A stretch of 64,000 bases of DNA from positions 1-64,000 of the forward strand of contig VXQP01000074.1 in assembly GCA_009838965.1 (NCBI GenBank). The letters are read 5' to 3'. The notes under the pieces were generated by a model. The model had not been told where the DNA came from and did not search any database. It saw only the letters and a program-made list of their open reading frames with translations. The DNA is from Chloroflexota bacterium. GTDB lineage: Bacteria > Chloroflexota > Dehalococcoidia > Lucifugimonadales > Australimonadaceae. The position numbers and the translations under genes are program-made. Shown here in pieces: positions 43,021 to 52,007 of this stretch; position 1 is the first letter of the stretch; every line of letters starts with the position of its first letter.

Positions 43021-44175
43021 ATGAAAGTGCGAATGCTACTGGTCATATCCGTTCTTGCCGTGGCCTTGACCGCGGTGGTCGCCTGTGGCGACTCAGGGGA
43101 GTTGGATGACGCCAACGCCCGAATCGCGGAACTGGAGAGTGAGCTTGGCGACACCAAAGCGATGCTGAGCGAGGCTGAGGCTGCCGCAGCCGCTACCACG
43201 GGCAACCGCATCCAGCGCATCCGCGACCGCGGCGTGCTCATCTGTGGCAGCCGCATCGACGTCGCCGGATACGGCGCACTCGACGACGCCGGCCGCAACA
43301 TCGGCTTCGACATCGACCTCTGCCGCGCGGTGGCCGCAGCCGTCCTCGGCGATGGCGAAGCCATTGAGGTCCGCCCCTTCACCGCCGCCGAGCGCGGCCC
43401 GGCCCTGCAGGCCGCCGAAATCGACATGATGGCCCGCACCGTAACCTGGACCACCTCCCGCGACGCGCAGTGGGGCGACTACACCTACACGACGTTCTAC
43501 GACGGGCAGGGCTTTATGGTCCCGGATGACCTCCTGGCGGCGGACGGGAGCCCCGTTGACTCCGCGCATGACTTGAGCGGCGCGGCGGTGTGCGTCATCG
43601 CCGGCACAACGACCGAATTGAACATGGCCGACTTCTTCCGCCAGAACAACTACGACTACAACCCGAACGTGTTCGAGGAGAACGATGCGGCCCGGGCGGC
43701 ATACCTCTCCGGTGCATGTGACGTCTTCACCAACGACCGCTCGCAGTTGGCCGCCATCCGCAGCACGTTCGACAACCCCGGCAACCACGTCATTCTCCCG
43801 GAGACCATCTCCGAGGAGCCCCTCACTCCCGTCGTCCCCCACGGCGACACCCAGTGGTTCGACCTGGTCAAGACCATCATGGCCGGCCTCATCTACGCCG
43901 AAGCCTACGGCATCACCAGCGGCAACATCGACCAGGTGCTCGCAGGCGAGAACGCAAAGGCTCAGCGGCTCCTCGGAGCGCCGGACACGAGTTTCGGACA
44001 GGAATCGCTCGGCCTCAGCCAGACCGTGATGCAGGACGTGCTCCGCGCCGTCGGCAGCTACGGCGAGATCTACGACCGCAACCTCGGCCCGGACACCCCC
44101 ATCAACCTCCCGCGGACCGGGCGCAACCGCCTCTGGATCGACGGCGGCCAGATCTACGCTCCGCCGCTGCGCTAA
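43021..44175 (+). CDS. aapJ: Polar amino acid ABC transporter, substrate-binding lipoprotein (AapJ-like)
   Basis: A 384-residue extracellular protein. The signal peptide ends in a lipobox (TAVVACGDS), and a short coiled coil (DDANARIAELESELGDTKAMLSEAEAA) acts as a spacer from the membrane. The binding domain (NRIQRIRDRGVLICGSRIDVAGYGALDDAGRNIGFDIDLCRAVAAAVLG... SAHDLSGAAVCVIAGTTTELN) matches general L-amino acid binding proteins. The open frame extends upstream to 42925, but ATG 43021 starts the signal peptide. Confidence 0.93.
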   Translation: MKVRMLLVISVLAVALTAVVACGDSGELDDANARIAELESELGDTKAMLSEAEAAAAATTGNRIQRIRDRGVLICGSRIDVAGYGALDDAGRNIGFDIDLCRAVAAAVLGDGEAIEVRPFTAAERGPALQAAEIDMMARTVTWTTSRDAQWGDYTYTTFYDGQGFMVPDDLLAADGSPVDSAHDLSGAAVCVIAGTTTELNMADFFRQNNYDYNPNVFEENDAARAAYLSGACDVFTNDRSQLAAIRSTFDNPGNHVILPETISEEPLTPVVPHGDTQWFDLVKTIMAGLIYAEAYGITSGNIDQVLAGENAKAQRLLGAPDTSFGQESLGLSQTVMQDVLRAVGSYGEIYDRNLGPDTPINLPRTGRNRLWIDGGQIYAPPLR

Positions 44176-44210
44176 CCCGCAGACCGATACGACGCACACA
44201 CGCATGCGCG

Positions 44211-44244
44211 GAACGCCCCCTCCCTTTCGCGGGAGGGGGCGTTC
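44211..44244 (+). terminator. Perfect 14-bp hairpin between aapJ and the first permease gene
   Basis: GAACGCCCCCTCCC (44211-44224) pairs with GGGAGGGGGCGTTC (44231-44244) around TTTCGC. There is no long T-tract, so it may attenuate rather than end transcription. Confidence 0.75.
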
Positions 44245-44280
44245 TCATGTAGCCCGGCGCAGTTCCCGCGCAGATTGAGC

Positions 44281-45474
44281 ATGGAGTACACTGCTCGCGC
44301 CATGATGCGGCTCCTGCAATACCAGGGAATCCCCCTTTGGCGGAACGTCGTCTTCCTCCAGTTCACCCTGCAGATAGTCTCCGCCGTCCTCGTCGTCTCC
44401 TTCCTCACCATCGTCTTCACCAACCTCTTCCGTGAGATTGACCAGCGCGAGATACCCTTCGGATTCTCCTTCCTCGACCGCTCCACCGGCATTCCCATCG
44501 GCGAGACGCTTATCGACTACACTCCGGAGGACTCCTACCGCTACACCCTCTTCGTCGCGTTCCTCAACACCGTCAAGGTCGCCTTCGTAGGCGTGGTTTT
44601 CGCCACGATCGTCGGCATCATCGTCGGCGTTGCGCGCCTTTCGCCGAACTGGCTGGTCAACCGCCTCGCTCTCGTCTATATCGACGTCTTCCGCAATATC
44701 CCGCTTCTCGTCCAACTGCTCTTCTGGTTCTTCATCGTGCTCGCCCTTCCCCCCATCAGAGAAGCCTACGTTCTGGGCGACGCCTTCTTCCTCAGCAACA
44801 GCGGTTTCGCCATGCCGTGGGTTGCTCCCCAAGGCTCGTTCTGGCCGTGGGTTCTCGTCTGCGCTCTGGGGCTGGGCGCCGCCTTCTACGCGGCGCGGGT
44901 CATGGAGCGCCGGGAGACAGAGTCCGGTAGAGCAAGCCATTCGCTGCTCGCGTTTCTGGTTATCACGTTCGGAGTAGGGACTGCGGCGTTCTTCGCATTC
45001 GGCGGCCCGCTCGACGTCACCATGCCGGAGCGTGGCGCTTTCGAGCGGCTGAGCGGCGGAACGCAAGTAAGCGGCAGTTTCCTCGCCCTACTGATCGGCC
45101 TCGTCGTCTACACGTCGTCGTTCATCGCTGAGATCGTCCGCGCCGGCATCCAGTCCGTCAGCAAGGGGCAGACCGAAGCCGCGCGCTCCACCGGACTGAA
45201 CGGAACGGCGTCCCTCAGGTTCGTCATCTTCCCTCAGGCGCTGCGGGTCATCATTCCTCCGACCATCAGCCACTACTTGAATCTCACCAAGAACTCGAGC
45301 CTTGCCGCGGCCATCGGCTACCCCGACATGGTGAGCGTCGCCACCACCCTCACCCAGACCGCGCCTGCCGTCTCGCTCATCGGCATCGTCATGGTCTCCT
45401 ACCTGGGCCTCAGCCTGTTCTACGCGCTGATAGGCAACATCTACAACCGCCTTATCCGCTACAAGGCCCTGTGA
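44281..45474 (+). CDS. aapQ: Polar amino acid ABC transporter permease (AapQ-like)
   Basis: A 397-residue HisM-type permease. An N-terminal helix and a large insert precede the transport domain. The EAA loop is SKGQTEAARSTGLNGTASLRFVIFPQALRVIIPP, with ending NLTKNSSLAAAIGYPDMVSV. Starts at TTG 44275 or ATG 44281 are possible; the hairpin just upstream leaves little room for a ribosome site. Confidence 0.92.
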   Translation: MEYTARAMMRLLQYQGIPLWRNVVFLQFTLQIVSAVLVVSFLTIVFTNLFREIDQREIPFGFSFLDRSTGIPIGETLIDYTPEDSYRYTLFVAFLNTVKVAFVGVVFATIVGIIVGVARLSPNWLVNRLALVYIDVFRNIPLLVQLLFWFFIVLALPPIREAYVLGDAFFLSNSGFAMPWVAPQGSFWPWVLVCALGLGAAFYAARVMERRETESGRASHSLLAFLVITFGVGTAAFFAFGGPLDVTMPERGAFERLSGGTQVSGSFLALLIGLVVYTSSFIAEIVRAGIQSVSKGQTEAARSTGLNGTASLRFVIFPQALRVIIPPTISHYLNLTKNSSLAAAIGYPDMVSVATTLTQTAPAVSLIGIVMVSYLGLSLFYALIGNIYNRLIRYKAL

Positions 45475-45481
45475 CGCGCTG

Positions 45482-46717
45482 ATGAGCACCACCACCGCAG
45501 AACGCTTCGGGCCCGCGCCGCCTCCCCCGGCATTCACCGTCGGCTGGCAGGGTTGGCTCCGCATGAACCTCTTCAGCTCCTGGTCCAGCGGCATCGTGAC
45601 CATCGCTCTTGGCGTCGCGCTCTTCTTCGCCGCACTAGGAGGCGTCCGCTGGCTGATCTTCACCTCCGACTGGGCGGTCATAACCGACCGCGTCCCGCTC
45701 TATATCGTCGGAACCTATCCGCGGGAGTACTACTGGCGGCCGGAGATCGCGCTCCTTCTGGTCAGCGGCCTGATGGGGATGGCCTGGCGCACCTGGGGCG
45801 GGCCCGCGCGCGGCTTTGCTGCAGCCTTCGGTGCGCTCGTCTTCGTCGTAGCCCTCATCCCCTATCAGATGGACGTTCTCTACCGCGCCCTTCTGCTCGC
45901 CGTTCCCGCCGCCATGGCCGGCGGCTATTACTGCGCGCACTTCATCCCCGAACAAAGCCGCACCAAGTGGTTCGGCATCACCGGGGCTGGAGTGCTCATT
46001 GCCTCCCTCCTCGTGATAGCCGGGTTCAGCCTCCCCGGCATCGGCTCTCCAGCCGGTCTCCACCCTGTAACCGAGTCCGAGGTCGGCGGCCTGATGCTGA
46101 ACCTCCTCCTCGCGGCCTTTGGCATCATCGCTTCGCTGCCCATCGGCATCGCCTTGGCACTCGGACGGCGCAGCCGCCTTCCCGTCCTCAAGTTCGCCTG
46201 CGTCGCCTTCATCGAGACCATCCGCGGCGTCCCCCTCATCACCCTCCTCTTTATGTCGCGCCACCTCCTCCCGCTCACCTTTCCCGAAAACATCGACGTC
46301 AGCCTGCTCTACCTCTCAGGTATCACCATCACCATCTTCAGTTCCGCCTACATGGCCGAAAACGTGCGCGGAGGAATGGCCGCCGTCTCCCCCCAGCAGT
46401 CCCAGGCGGGGGAGGCGCTCGGCCTCAAGCAATGGCAGACCACCCTCTTCATCACCCTCCCGCAGGGGCTCCGGAACATCATCCCCGCCATCGTCGGCCA
46501 GTTCATCTCTCTCTTCAAGGACACCAGCCTCGTGTTCATCATCGGGATGCTCGACCTCGTCGAAATCGGGCGTGCCGGGCTCTCCGGGAAGATCGAGTAC
46601 TCCGACAACGGCATGGAGGTCTACCTCTTCCTCGCCCTCGTGTTCTGGGTGTTCACCTTCAGCATGGCCTACATCAGCCGGCGTATCGAACGAACCCTCG
46701 GGGTCGGTCGGCGGTAG
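45482..46717 (+). CDS. aapM: Polar amino acid ABC transporter permease (AapM-like)
   Basis: A 411-residue partner permease with several N-terminal helices before the conserved domain. The EAA-type loop is [38 protein letters not shown], followed by [21 protein letters not shown]. The start is seven bases after the aapQ stop. Confidence 0.92.
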   Translation: MSTTTAERFGPAPPPPAFTVGWQGWLRMNLFSSWSSGIVTIALGVALFFAALGGVRWLIFTSDWAVITDRVPLYIVGTYPREYYWRPEIALLLVSGLMGMAWRTWGGPARGFAAAFGALVFVVALIPYQMDVLYRALLLAVPAAMAGGYYCAHFIPEQSRTKWFGITGAGVLIASLLVIAGFSLPGIGSPAGLHPVTESEVGGLMLNLLLAAFGIIASLPIGIALALGRRSRLPVLKFACVAFIETIRGVPLITLLFMSRHLLPLTFPENIDVSLLYLSGITITIFSSAYMAENVRGGMAAVSPQQSQAGEALGLKQWQTTLFITLPQGLRNIIPAIVGQFISLFKDTSLVFIIGMLDLVEIGRAGLSGKIEYSDNGMEVYLFLALVFWVFTFSMAYISRRIERTLGVGRR

Positions 46718-46734
46718 GGCCCAAGGAGACAGCA

Positions 46735-47538
46735 ATGCAGGACGACCAGCCCGCCGCCGCTAACGGCATGAGCAAGAGCGACATCCTCCAACTGCCCCTC
46801 GAACAGCGCGACGACATCATCATTTACGAGGGCGTGCACAAATGGTTCGGCACCTTCTGCGTGTTGAGGGACATCAACGTGCGGATCAAGCGCGGGGAGG
46901 TCGTCGTCGTGTTCGGTCCTTCCGGCTCCGGCAAGTCGACCTTCCTGCGGACCATCAACCGTCTCGAACAGCACCAGCGCGGGCGCATCGTCGTCGACGG
47001 CATCGAAATGACCAACGACATCCGCAACCTCGACGCCATCCGCCGCGAAACCGGCATGGTCTTCCAGCAGTTCAACCTCTTCCCTCACATGACCGCCCTC
47101 TCCAACATCACGCTCGCCCCCATGCGCGTGCGGCACATGCCCCGTAGGGAGGCCGAAGAGGCCGCCATGCAACTCCTCGAACGCGTCGGCATCCCCGAAC
47201 AGGCCGCCAAGTACCCCGCCGAGCTCTCCGGCGGCCAGCAGCAGCGCGTCGCCATCGCCCGCGCGCTCGCCATGCAGCCGCAGATCATGCTCTTCGACGA
47301 GCCCACGTCCGCGCTCGACCCGGAGATGATCAAGGAAGTGCTGGACGTCATGCGCGAACTTGCGGCCACCGGCATGACGATGGTCTGTGTCACGCACGAG
47401 ATGGGCTTCGCGAGGGAGGTCGCCGACCGCATGGCGCTCTTTGACGAAGGCATGCTGCTCGAGACCGGCACGCCTGAGCAGATCTTCAACAACCCACAGG
47501 AAGAGCGCACCAAGACCTTCCTGGACCAGATCCTCTGA
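46735..47538 (+). CDS. aapP: Polar amino acid ABC transporter ATP-binding protein (AapP/GlnQ-like)
   Basis: A 267-residue ATPase: Walker [12 protein letters not shown]-loop [22 protein letters not shown], signature [16 protein letters not shown], Walker [16 protein letters not shown] and [16 protein letters not shown]. The start ATG 46735 follows AAGGAG. It completes the four-gene importer. Confidence 0.96.
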   Translation: MQDDQPAAANGMSKSDILQLPLEQRDDIIIYEGVHKWFGTFCVLRDINVRIKRGEVVVVFGPSGSGKSTFLRTINRLEQHQRGRIVVDGIEMTNDIRNLDAIRRETGMVFQQFNLFPHMTALSNITLAPMRVRHMPRREAEEAAMQLLERVGIPEQAAKYPAELSGGQQQRVAIARALAMQPQIMLFDEPTSALDPEMIKEVLDVMRELAATGMTMVCVTHEMGFAREVADRMALFDEGMLLETGTPEQIFNNPQEERTKTFLDQIL

Positions 47539-47552
47539 TATTCAACGGCGTC

Positions 47553-49142
47553 TCACCAGTACAGCGGGCTGTTCTTCAGCCACTCCAACTGATGGTGCTC
47601 CAAGAAGGTGACGAGTGCGTAGCGCCGTCCCCCGTTGTCGGTCCAGCCGAAGCCGTCCACATCTCGAACGTTCGGTGTGATGTGCGCAGCCATGAGGGCG
47701 TTGTAATTCCACAGCAGCCTGCCGGCTTCTCGCAAGCGCTGGTGATTTACACCCCCCGCGATGCGCGTGCCGCTACCCACCACCTCGTTGTACACGCCCG
47801 TTGCTGCAAGACCGTCTACATCGAACGCGTCGTCTACGTGCGTCTCATACAGATGGTCCAGCCCCGAGGTGTAGTGCAAGAGTTCGTGCATGGCGGAATA
47901 CAGATACCAATCGTCCTTACTTGTCGCGAGCTCCACACCAAGATTGAAATGGGTGTTATGGGGTATCTTGAGTGCGATGCCCGTTCCCGGACTCCACCAG
48001 CTGCCCGGCTCCGTGATTAGCGCAACCGCTTCGTCCGATGAGCAGAACCGCTCGCAGAAGTCACCGGGGAGAGCGTGCGGGTTGGCCAGATGGGGAATCT
48101 TCTCGATAGCACTGATCTCCATGTTGACTCCCAAGCGCTCGGCGAGTTCCACAAGCCGGTCGAGCCGCTGTGTAAACGCTTCGTTGGGCTGAGAAGTTGC
48201 ATTGACGAGCCTCAGCCGCACCTTGTCGTCGGCATCGTTACGCGTCTTCACCACTACCACTGCGGGCTCCGACGGGTTGTAACGCAACGACACTTCAACG
48301 GTCCATTCTCCAGGTACAACTACGTCTTCATAGGAGTGCCCCCAATCTGAAGTAGCCTCCGTAGAAGCGGACCGATACGGATATCCTCCTCGGAATGCAA
48401 CAACCTGCTGCTTGATGGTCACGAGCGCCCTGTAGGTCTCCTCCCTCCGAAGAGAGACTTCGCGGAGTTGCTCTCGTTCGTCCGCGCTCAAATTGGCAGC
48501 ACCCGTCAGCATTCGGTGCCTCTCTTGCAGAACCTGGAACTCGCGGTCCAACTGTCTGATGGTAGGAGTCGGGTCGCGGTACTCTCTCCCGCTGGGGTCG
48601 ATCAACCTCATTCCGTCGCTGTTGCCTGCTACCACCAAGTGGAATGAGCGGGCACCCTCCGGCACAACGAACGAACCTCTGTACGCATCGGGATGCCTAA
48701 CCAGCAGCACCTCGTTTCGAAGGATCTGGTCATCGTCCAACGACGCCGACGAATACCGAATCGGATAGCGGGGTGTGGGAGTTGCCGTTGGTGTCGGCAA
48801 CGGTGTGGCAGTCGCAGTTGGAGCAGGCGTCGGGGTGGGGCTGGGAGTCTCGGTCGGAGTAGCCGTTGGGATGGCAGTAGCCGTCGGCGTCAGAGTGGCC
48901 GTTGCGGTAGGGGTAGGTGTCAACGTGGGCGTAGGCGTCGGCGTTGGGGTGGGAGTCGCTGTGGGTGTAGGCGTCAGCGTTGGAGTGGGTGTCGCCGTAG
49001 GCTCGGGAGTGGGTGTAGGTGACGGCTGGCACGCCTGGGCAGCAAGCGCAACGGCTGCCAGCAGCCCTATCGCCCCGGCCAGACCCCAACCTTCAGCGCT
49101 GCCTAGCCGGATCGGGCCTCCTCCTCTTGCCGTCCTCATCAC
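47553..49142 (-). CDS. Secreted Thr-Pro-stalked putative zinc metalloprotease
   Basis: A 529-residue exported protein. An N-terminal hydrophobic segment ends near C38 (ALAAQAC), a weak lipobox. About 85 residues of Thr-Pro repeats follow, then a beta-rich region and a coiled-coil stretch ([19 protein letters not shown]). A zincin-type motif lies at 419-430 ([13 protein letters not shown]419, E420, H423, then D429 or H430). The spacing is one residue longer than the metzincin HExxHxxGxxH if H430 is the third ligand. I know no close family. GTG 49142 overlaps the upstream gene's stop (GTGA). Confidence 0.72.
   Translation of the reverse strand: MMRTARGGGPIRLGSAEGWGLAGAIGLLAAVALAAQACQPSPTPTPEPTATPTPTLTPTPTATPTPTPTPTPTLTPTPTATATLTPTATAIPTATPTETPSPTPTPAPTATATPLPTPTATPTPRYPIRYSSASLDDDQILRNEVLLVRHPDAYRGSFVVPEGARSFHLVVAGNSDGMRLIDPSGREYRDPTPTIRQLDREFQVLQERHRMLTGAANLSADEREQLREVSLRREETYRALVTIKQQVVAFRGGYPYRSASTEATSDWGHSYEDVVVPGEWTVEVSLRYNPSEPAVVVVKTRNDADDKVRLRLVNATSQPNEAFTQRLDRLVELAERLGVNMEISAIEKIPHLANPHALPGDFCERFCSSDEAVALITEPGSWWSPGTGIALKIPHNTHFNLGVELATSKDDWYLYSAMHELLHYTSGLDHLYETHVDDAFDVDGLAATGVYNEVVGSGTRIAGGVNHQRLREAGRLLWNYNALMAAHITPNVRDVDGFGWTDNGGRRYALVTFLEHHQLEWLKNSPLYW
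48775..49025 (-). repeat. Low-complexity Thr-Pro stalk repeat (coding)
   Basis: Alternating Thr-Pro/Ala codons produce tandem 6- and 12-base units within the putative metalloprotease. Composition matches the stalk at 1-194. Confidence 0.8.
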
Positions 49143-49717
49143 TCCAGCGACCGCCGCATGACGTGCCGCCGCTTCCCCGCGCGCCCGACCTCCGAGAACC
49201 CATGCGCCGCGAAGACCGGGATGAACCCGCAGAAGCGGTAGCTCGGGCCGTCGGGCGGAACGGGGTACGCTTCGATGACCTCCGCTCCGTTCTCACGAGC
49301 GTGCCGCGCCGCCTCCTCGATGAGACGGTCCATCAGCCCGCTATGCCGGAATGCATTCCGCACGTAGAAGCAGGTCAGCGACCAGACAGCAGCGGGGTTC
49401 TCACCCGGCTCTTCCACCCCACCGAGGCCCACGAACGTCTCTCGAGGCGCCACCGAGCACCAGGCGGCGGGTTCGCCATCCACGTACGCAAGCAGGCCGA
49501 CGCGACCCCCGCCCGCGATCCTCCGCCGCATCGACTCCTTCATGTGGACGGGGTCGTGCGGCATCCTGCCGTCGGCGTCCCTGCGCCACATCCGGCACCA
49601 GCACCACTTGGGCCCGCCGCGCGACTCGAACAGCAGCTCGAAGTCGGGCCAGCGCGCGGCGTCCACCTCGCGCACCTCGACTGTGTCCGAACCGCTCGTT
49701 GGGGGAGTCGCCGTCAT
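49139..49717 (-). CDS. GNAT-family N-acetyltransferase
   Basis: An acetyltransferase of about 192 residues. The GNAT core shows an acyl-CoA site region ([43 protein letters not shown]) with V/I-x-x-x-x-R-x-x-G-like spacing. The N-terminus has a Cys/Trp-rich WCWCRMW segment seen in a subgroup of unknown substrate. ATG 49717 is preferred because a TATATC box lies nine bases upstream; GTG 49744 is an alternative. Confidence 0.82.
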   Translation of the reverse strand: MTATPPTSGSDTVEVREVDAARWPDFELLFESRGGPKWCWCRMWRRDADGRMPHDPVHMKESMRRRIAGGGRVGLLAYVDGEPAAWCSVAPRETFVGLGGVEEPGENPAAVWSLTCFYVRNAFRHSGLMDRLIEEAARHARENGAEVIEAYPVPPDGPSYRFCGFIPVFAAHGFSEVGRAGKRRHVMRRSLE

Positions 49718-49726
49718 AAGATGAGG

Positions 49727-49734
49727 GATATACT
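49727..49734. promoter_or_regulatory. Overlapping divergent -10 boxes
   Basis: TATACT (49729-49734, plus strand) serves the amidohydrolase at 49755, and TATATC (49732-49727, minus strand) serves the acetyltransferase. They share bases, so the two transcripts probably compete. Confidence 0.45.
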
Positions 49735-49754
49735 CCTCTCTCACGGAGGACGCA

Positions 49755-50927
49755 ATGCTGAACGGTCAGAGAGTCTTCGACGCAGACACGCACATCCACC
49801 CGTCGGTGGAGGCGCTGGAGCCGTACTTCGACAGCGAGTTCCGGAAGCGGCTCCCTGAGCTGGAGCAGTACAAGGTCGGAGCGCGCTCCGACCAGACGAC
49901 CACGCCCCGCGAGGACCCGTCCCGTCACCACTACGCCGTAAGCCTCAGCCCCTACCGGAGGCATCTGGGCGACGCGGAGCCGCGCGAAGTTCCGAAGGAC
50001 GCACATTCCCGCCTCCACTTCGGCGAGTACACCGGCGAGAAACTCCCCGGAGTGGGCGTCATCGACGACTCGTTCGAGCAGCGCGTCGCAGACATGGACG
50101 AGGAAGGCACGGACGTGCACATGATGGTGCCGGACGTGGCCATCGGCGTCTCGCTGCTCGGAGACCCCGCGCTGGAGATGGGGCTGATCCGCGCCTACCA
50201 CCGCCTGGTGGACGACCTCGCCGTCGCTCATCCGGGACGGTTCAAGGCGCTCCTCGCCGTCTCCGGCACCGACGTCGAGGGTTCGGTCGCGGAGGTCGAC
50301 CGGTGGGGGCAGACACGCTGGGCCGCCGGCGTCCTGCCGTTCGCGGGCGTCGGCGAGCCGATGGACCACCCGCGGATGGAACCTATCTGGGCAGCGGCCG
50401 CCAACCGGGGGCTCGGCGCGGTGCATCACAGCATGACCTGGGCGCCGCCCTACTTCCCCGGTTACAAGGACATGGACAACAACCGCTTCCTCGCGCGCCT
50501 CTGCTCGCACCCGTGGGGTGCGATGAAGACGATGGCCGCGTTCATCGGCGCCGGCATCATGGACCGCTACCCCATCAACTTCGGCGTCCTCGAATCAGGC
50601 GTCGGGTGGCTCCCGTTCTGGGTGCGCCGCATGGACGTGAATGCCGCCTACGTGGGCTTCACCGCCGACCTGCAGCACAAGATGAGCGAGTACGTCGCGA
50701 ACGGGCGCTTCTTCGCGAGCATCGAGATGACGGAAGAGGAGGACATGGTCCGCATGGTCATGGACTTCCTCGGCGACGACATCCTGATGTACGCGTCGGA
50801 CTATCCGCACGCGGAGTGCCAGTTCCCCAACTCGCCATCCATCGTGCAAGCTTGGCCGAGCATCGGGCCCGACACGATGCGCAAGTTCATGTGGGACAAC
50901 GCCGTCCGCTTCTTCGGCGAGCCCTAG
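49755..50927 (+). CDS. Amidohydrolase-2 family protein, paralogue A
   Basis: A 390-residue TIM-barrel metal hydrolase/decarboxylase of the ACMSD-related group. It starts RVFDADTHIHPSVEALEPYF, has GAVHHSM for the mid-barrel His, and ends YASDYPHAECQFP with the catalytic Asp. It is longer than the other four copies and most like the subgroup with a GILESGVGWLPFW-type strand (GVLESGVGWLPFWVRRMD). GGAGG precedes the ATG. It is convergent with paralogue B, overlapping four bases. Confidence 0.9.
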   Translation: MLNGQRVFDADTHIHPSVEALEPYFDSEFRKRLPELEQYKVGARSDQTTTPREDPSRHHYAVSLSPYRRHLGDAEPREVPKDAHSRLHFGEYTGEKLPGVGVIDDSFEQRVADMDEEGTDVHMMVPDVAIGVSLLGDPALEMGLIRAYHRLVDDLAVAHPGRFKALLAVSGTDVEGSVAEVDRWGQTRWAAGVLPFAGVGEPMDHPRMEPIWAAAANRGLGAVHHSMTWAPPYFPGYKDMDNNRFLARLCSHPWGAMKTMAAFIGAGIMDRYPINFGVLESGVGWLPFWVRRMDVNAAYVGFTADLQHKMSEYVANGRFFASIEMTEEEDMVRMVMDFLGDDILMYASDYPHAECQFPNSPSIVQAWPSIGPDTMRKFMWDNAVRFFGEP

Positions 50928-51988
50928 TCGATGCCGTAGAGCGCGGCTGGGTTGGCGGTGAGCACCTTCTCCGCGAGACTCGCGGGGATCTCCTCGCGCT
51001 CGCCCTTCTCGCGGAGGATGCTCAACGCGTTGATCTCGGCCGACTGGTCGGCGTGGCCGTAGTCCGTCCCGATGACGAGGTTGTCGCTGCCCGTCCGCGA
51101 AGCGATGTAGTTCAGGTCCTCGTGCGTCTGGCAGGCGACGTAGAAACGGCACTCCCTCAGCAGGTCTTCCTGAAGATGGACGTCCGTGAACCAGGCCATG
51201 CGCTCCTTCCGCGCCTCCAGCTCCGCGAGCGCGAACGGCACCCATGACGACATCGCCTCCACGAATCCGACCCGCAGCCGTGGAAACTTCTCCGGGACGC
51301 GCTCCAGCACGAGCGAGACGAACGCATCGATCGGCGGCAGCCGGTGCTGCCAGATGGGGTTCGTCATCCCCTCCGTTACTTCACCCGCGCCGATGTGGAT
51401 GCACATCGCCATGTCCAGCTCTTCCGCCTGCCGGTAGAGGGGGTAGAAGTACGGGTCGCCCGCTGACCGCTGCCCTGCCTCGACGCCGCGCTTGATGGCG
51501 CCCGCCGCGCCGTGCTCCTTCGCCCACGCCATCTCTTCGACCGCAGCGTCGATGCTCAACACGGGCATCGACGCGACCCACCGGAGACGCCCGCCGGACT
51601 CGGCGCAGCGGCTGGCTATCCAGCGGTTGTAGGAGCGGCAGAGCGCCAACTCCACCTCCGGCTTCTCGCTCACGGCGCTCAGCATCGTCGTCGGGTAGAG
51701 CACCTGTACGTCGACGCCGAGCTCGTCCATCTGGCGAAGGCGCGCGGGAACGTCCTTCAGCTCGCGGGTGGCCTCGGTGGTGCCGGTGCGAACGTCGTCG
51801 CGCATCCGGCGAAGGCGCATCCGGCCGTCGATGTTCCAGTAGCGCAGGAAGTTCTTCGCGATGCCGGCGGTCGCCGCATCTTCCACCGCAACCGCGGTGA
51901 TGGGGCGTAGCTTCACGTGCTCCTGGTCCAGGAAGTCCCACGTGGCGTCGGTCTCGTCGATGTGCGCGTCAGCGTCTATGACCTTCAT
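50924..51988 (-). CDS. Amidohydrolase-2 family protein, paralogue B
   Basis: A 354-residue TIM-barrel enzyme. The N-terminal metal site reads VIDADAHIDETDATW (DxH type), the mid-barrel His is in CIHIGAGE, and the final Asp is in IGTDYGHADQSAEI. VGFVEAMSSWVPFALAELE marks the same subgroup as C and E. It is last in the operon C-molybdenum hydroxylase-B (19-base gap). Confidence 0.92.
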   Translation of the reverse strand: MKVIDADAHIDETDATWDFLDQEHVKLRPITAVAVEDAATAGIAKNFLRYWNIDGRMRLRRMRDDVRTGTTEATRELKDVPARLRQMDELGVDVQVLYPTTMLSAVSEKPEVELALCRSYNRWIASRCAESGGRLRWVASMPVLSIDAAVEEMAWAKEHGAAGAIKRGVEAGQRSAGDPYFYPLYRQAEELDMAMCIHIGAGEVTEGMTNPIWQHRLPPIDAFVSLVLERVPEKFPRLRVGFVEAMSSWVPFALAELEARKERMAWFTDVHLQEDLLRECRFYVACQTHEDLNYIASRTGSDNLVIGTDYGHADQSAEINALSILREKGEREEIPASLAEKVLTANPAALYGID

Positions 51989-52007
51989 CGCGTTGCTCCT
52001 TCCCCGC

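Noticed and set aside
45553-46734. N-terminal extension of the amino acid ABC ATPase (open frame to 45553)
   Set aside because: The extension is a shadow of aapM. ATG 46735 with AAGGAG and normal family length is the real start.
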